From CAYGAW01 sp964347945 (GTDB lineage: Bacteria; Chloroflexota; Anaerolineae; UBA7937; B3-Chlor): a stretch of DNA of 15,416 nt. The notes under the pieces were generated by a model that worked only from the letters and a program-made list of their open reading frames with translations, was not told the DNA's origin and made no database searches. A program made the position numbers and the translations under genes. How positions within the stretch are numbered: the stretch's first letter is position 1; the number at the start of each line of letters is the position of its first letter. The stretch spans positions 1 to 15,416 of the forward strand of contig CAYGAW010000180.1 in assembly GCA_964347945.1 (NCBI GenBank), given 5' to 3'. Of the stretch, positions 12,826 through 15,416 are shown piece after piece.

Positions 12826-12942
12826 GCGGCCAATTGCACTCAGCGCCCCGACAAGATTGGTCATGGGAAGACGTGACTTGCGACGGTGCATTCTCGGAGG
12901 CGTCCATAGTCTCTTACCCCATTTGAATCCTCGTTGACTAAG

Positions 12943-15416
12943 GTGAAGATAACAGGTCCAGTTGCGATTGCGTCGGCCCTGTGCCTCGCGTTTGTGGGGC
13001 AGATCTACTTCTCCCGCGAAGGGCCGGCCATAGATGGAATCATCCTCTTTGGTCTCGCTACACTCTGCCTCCTCGCGATCCCACCCCGACGAGATGACCC
13101 ACCTCGCGGGGAGAAGGACCCCAGGAAGCCAGGCAAGCTGAACTTCGTCCTCATCGGCGCGGGCGTGCTTTCGGTCGTTCTCTGCCTGGCGGACCTCTAC
13201 TTGAGCAAGGCCAGCAATCGTGCTCTCTTCTTCTGGGTGGTCGGTCTGAGTCTCTTTGTGGCCGGGTTCTGGCTGGGCTCCGCCAAGCCCAAGCTGCGTA
13301 TGCAGCGCCAAGAGGCCGTGGTTCTGGGGCTAGTCTTGCTGGTGGCCCTCTTCATGCGCACCTATCGTCTGGACACCATGCCCTCCGGAATCTACCTCGA
13401 CGAGGCGGACAACGGCGTGTGGGGACTTCGCTTCCTCCAAGCGCCCTATTCCCCCTTTACCGAGAACAGGCATGGCAACGCCACTCTGCCTTTTCAACTG
13501 TTGGGACTGGCCCTGAGAATCTTCGGCGTCGAGCCTGCCGTTCTCAGAGCTTTCGACGTGCTGGCTGGCGTGCTCACCGTGCTGGTCTTCTACTTTCTAG
13601 CCCGGGAGATGTTCAGCGTGCCCGCGGCGCAAGTAGGTACTTTCCTTCTGGCCGTCTCTCGCTGGCACGTAAACTTCAGTCGGATCGCATTCGTGGACAA
13701 CATGCTGGTACCCCTTTTTGAGGCTACGGCGATCTATTTCCTGTGGCGAGGCCTCCGCGATGGCCGCAGACTAGATTTCCTCTTCGCAGGGTTGAGCTTC
13801 GGATTGGGCTTCCATACCTACCTGGGCTACCGCGTGTTTCCCTTGGTCATGGGCCTGTATCTATTCCATTTAGTGTTCTCGAAGAAGGGGCTGATCCGGA
13901 AGCGACTGAGAGGCCTGGCTATCTTCGCACTGGCCACGTTTATGACCCTTTCGCCCTTGGCCCTCTACGCTGTGCAGAAGCCTCAGATCTTCGTGCGCCG
14001 AGCAGAGGCGGCCTCTGTCCAGCAGGATATCGATCGGGAGGGAAGCTACCGGCCCCTTCTGGAGAACGTGCGCAAGAGTCTGCTGATGTACAACCGTGAG
14101 GGAGACCCCCGTGCCCGCCACAACCTGCCGCATGAACCGATGCTAGATGGCTTGTCGGCGATCTTCTTCGGCCTGGGCCTCGGGTACAGCATGCTGCGGT
14201 GGCGGCATGATCGTTACTTCCTGCTTGTGGCTTGGCTCTTTCTGGGACTGCTACCTGGCATCCTCTCATTGGCCGATTCCAACCCCCACTCTCTCCGCAC
14301 GCTCGGTAATGTGCCTGTTGTTTTCCTCCTGATGTCAGCCTTCTGGGATCGCGCCTGGGTAACCTACGCCCCTTGGCTGAGAGGGCGAAGGCGGCGGTAT
14401 CTGTCGGCTGGTGTGGCTGTCATCCTGGCGCTCAGCTGCTGGAGCAATTTCGATACTTACTTCAACCAGCAGGCATCTCATGAGTCTGTGTACTACGACT
14501 TCGACCCTGTCCCGACGGCAGCCGGGGAGTTCGTTAAAGTCCACGGACAGGATAACCTCGTGCTCATCTCGCAGGCTCTGACCAACCACTCCGACCTCAA
14601 GTTCATCCCCTATGGGATCCCCTTTGCTGATCTAGATCTCAATGCGCACCTGCCTCTGCGGCAGGAGGTGGACGCGGACGTCATCTACGTGCTGGAATTG
14701 AGCCATGCCTCCCTCGTTCCACGACTGCAGAGCCTGTATCCCGGCGGGGATTACGTTGAGCATCTGGACCGATACGGTCGCACCATGTTCTACACCTACA
14801 TGGTGACGCAACAGCAAGTCATGGCTACTCAGGGATTGCGGGCGGCATACTATCAGGGACGCGGCTTGGACCAGCCGCCGGCTCTCGAAAGGGTGGACAG
14901 GGAATTGGACTTCTCGTGGGATGAGCCTCCTCTGCCACCTCCATTCTCTGCGCTCTGGCAAGGCTCACTTTATGTGCCTGCCTATGGGTCCCATACGTTC
15001 GTTGTGGAAGCGACCGGCAGAGCAACTCTTCGGGTGGGCGCAGAGTTGGAGTTGACGGTCGATGGTGGTCGCGAGGAGAAGAGCATCATTCTGCCAGCTG
15101 GATTTCACCCTATCGAGGTCGAGGCTGTCCAGGAGCGCGAAGGGGGTCACCTCAGGGTGAGCTGGGTCAGGCCATGGGTTGAGGAGGAAGTGGTGCTGAG
15201 CGATGTCCTGTACGTGCCGAAGTTGTACGGCCACGGCCTGCTGGGCATGTATAGGGCTGGCACCACCTGGGACGGGGAACCGGCTGTAAGACAACTCGAT
15301 CCCTTCATCGCCCCCAACGATGTTCTATCTGCGTCGTCGTATAGCATCGAGTGGCTGGGGAAGATCTACATCCCTCTCAGCGGGCCCTATGCCTTTGGCA
15401 CCGTGTCCGACGATGG
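12943..15416 (+). CDS. GT39/ArnT-like membrane glycosyltransferase with C-terminal PA14 domains, 3' truncated
   Basis: An uninterrupted frame of 824 codons running off the right edge. The start is uncertain: GTG 12943 or TTG 12934, neither with a good ribosome site; an in-frame stop at 12907 limits it upstream. Membrane helices lie near residues 4-22, 33-49, 68-87, 93-112 and 124-141. The extracytoplasmic loop that follows carries 'SGIYLDEADNGVWG', with Asp153 and Glu154 at the position of the catalytic acidic motif of polyprenyl-phosphate-sugar-dependent PMT/ArnT enzymes. More helices follow, to about residue 503, including 'FDVLAGVLTVLVFYFLAREMF', 'FLLAVSRWHVNFSRIAF' and 'FGLGFHTYLGYR'. A soluble part then holds one PA14 domain (about 631-763: 'GLRAAYYQGRGLDQPP', 'FSALWQGSLYVPAYGSHTFVVEA', 'GGHLRVSWVRP') and the start of a second (from about 765: 'LLGMYRAGTTWDGEP', 'YSIEWLGKIYIPLSGPYAFGTVSDDG'). 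It probably transfers a lipid-linked sugar to an envelope acceptor; PA14 domains often bind carbohydrate. Confidence 0.85.
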   Translation, partial: MKITGPVAIASALCLAFVGQIYFSREGPAIDGIILFGLATLCLLAIPPRRDDPPRGEKDPRKPGKLNFVLIGAGVLSVVLCLADLYLSKASNRALFFWVVGLSLFVAGFWLGSAKPKLRMQRQEAVVLGLVLLVALFMRTYRLDTMPSGIYLDEADNGVWGLRFLQAPYSPFTENRHGNATLPFQLLGLALRIFGVEPAVLRAFDVLAGVLTVLVFYFLAREMFSVPAAQVGTFLLAVSRWHVNFSRIAFVDNMLVPLFEATAIYFLWRGLRDGRRLDFLFAGLSFGLGFHTYLGYRVFPLVMGLYLFHLVFSKKGLIRKRLRGLAIFALATFMTLSPLALYAVQKPQIFVRRAEAASVQQDIDREGSYRPLLENVRKSLLMYNREGDPRARHNLPHEPMLDGLSAIFFGLGLGYSMLRWRHDRYFLLVAWLFLGLLPGILSLADSNPHSLRTLGNVPVVFLLMSAFWDRAWVTYAPWLRGRRRRYLSAGVAVILALSCWSNFDTYFNQQASHESVYYDFDPVPTAAGEFVKVHGQDNLVLISQALTNHSDLKFIPYGIPFADLDLNAHLPLRQEVDADVIYVLELSHASLVPRLQSLYPGGDYVEHLDRYGRTMFYTYMVTQQQVMATQGLRAAYYQGRGLDQPPALERVDRELDFSWDEPPLPPPFSALWQGSLYVPAYGSHTFVVEATGRATLRVGAELELTVDGGREEKSIILPAGFHPIEVEAVQEREGGHLRVSWVRPWVEEEVVLSDVLYVPKLYGHGLLGMYRAGTTWDGEPAVRQLDPFIAPNDVLSASSYSIEWLGKIYIPLSGPYAFGTVSDD

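Noticed and set aside
12695..12937. 80-aa open frame on the plus strand before the glycosyltransferase
   Set aside because: It runs through a palindrome and through both boxes of a strong promoter, so no transcript from that promoter could encode it. The part after ATG 12863 (24 codons) has no ribosome site.
12787..13311. 174-aa open frame on the minus strand
   Set aside because: Antisense to the start of the glycosyltransferase and its promoter; charged, repetitive composition without motif.
1..15416. tRNA genes, CRISPR arrays, insertion sequences, integrase or attachment sites
   Set aside because: No T-loop-like tRNA ends, spaced repeats, transposase motifs or terminal inverted repeats with target duplications were seen.

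Overview
The window looks like chromosomal DNA of a free-living, fairly GC-rich bacterium. The small FVVR...WRGRI...VQSG protein, the GT39/PA14 fusion, the PIG-L protein and the paired pstB genes suggest a Chloroflexota-like lineage. That is inference from remembered family distribution, not a search result. There are no rRNA, tRNA, CRISPR, phage or transposase genes. Most genes have good Shine-Dalgarno sites, and several have readable sigma-70-type promoters.

Layout. Position 3-1394 (+) is the 3' part of a dipeptide/oligopeptide-binding protein, closed by an intrinsic terminator. A 467-bp gap follows, then a 71-aa hypothetical protein (1862-2077) and a glyoxalase-II-like metallo-hydrolase with its own promoter (2156-2782). 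A near-consensus promoter (2911-2938) drives a PlsC-like protein that lacks the HX4D catalytic residues (2989-3792), followed by a strong terminator. The stretch 3793-4526 holds only one doubtful small reading frame ending in a hairpin.

The centre is a phosphate-uptake (Pst) locus. On the minus strand are pstB1 (6082 to 5327) and, downstream, an AIM24/TIGR00266 protein (5210 to 4527). On the plus strand, diverging from pstB1, are pstS (TTG start at 6227), pstC, pstA and pstB2 (8916-9692), tightly packed or overlapping. No phoU or two-component system is in the window. The two PstB ATPases have complementary defects. PstB1 has LAAGQ in place of the LSGGQ signature. PstB2 has an intact LSGGQ but alanine in place of the Q-loop glutamine. 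If they pair, one composite ATP site would be fully canonical and the other doubly degenerate, as in asymmetric ABC exporters. This is the most interesting observation here.

Downstream are an MgtC/SapB-family membrane protein with a promoter-led, roughly 260-nt structured leader, a ferritin (GTG start at 10809), a PIG-L/LmbE-type deacetylase, and a 56-aa cysteine-rich protein resembling the desulforedoxin-like domain of desulfoferrodoxin. An intergenic region rich in hairpins (12577-12942) ends in a strong promoter. It precedes a large membrane glycosyltransferase (GT39/ArnT-like) with two C-terminal PA14 domains, cut by the right edge.

Many long open frames lie antisense to these genes. They are shadows and are left out.
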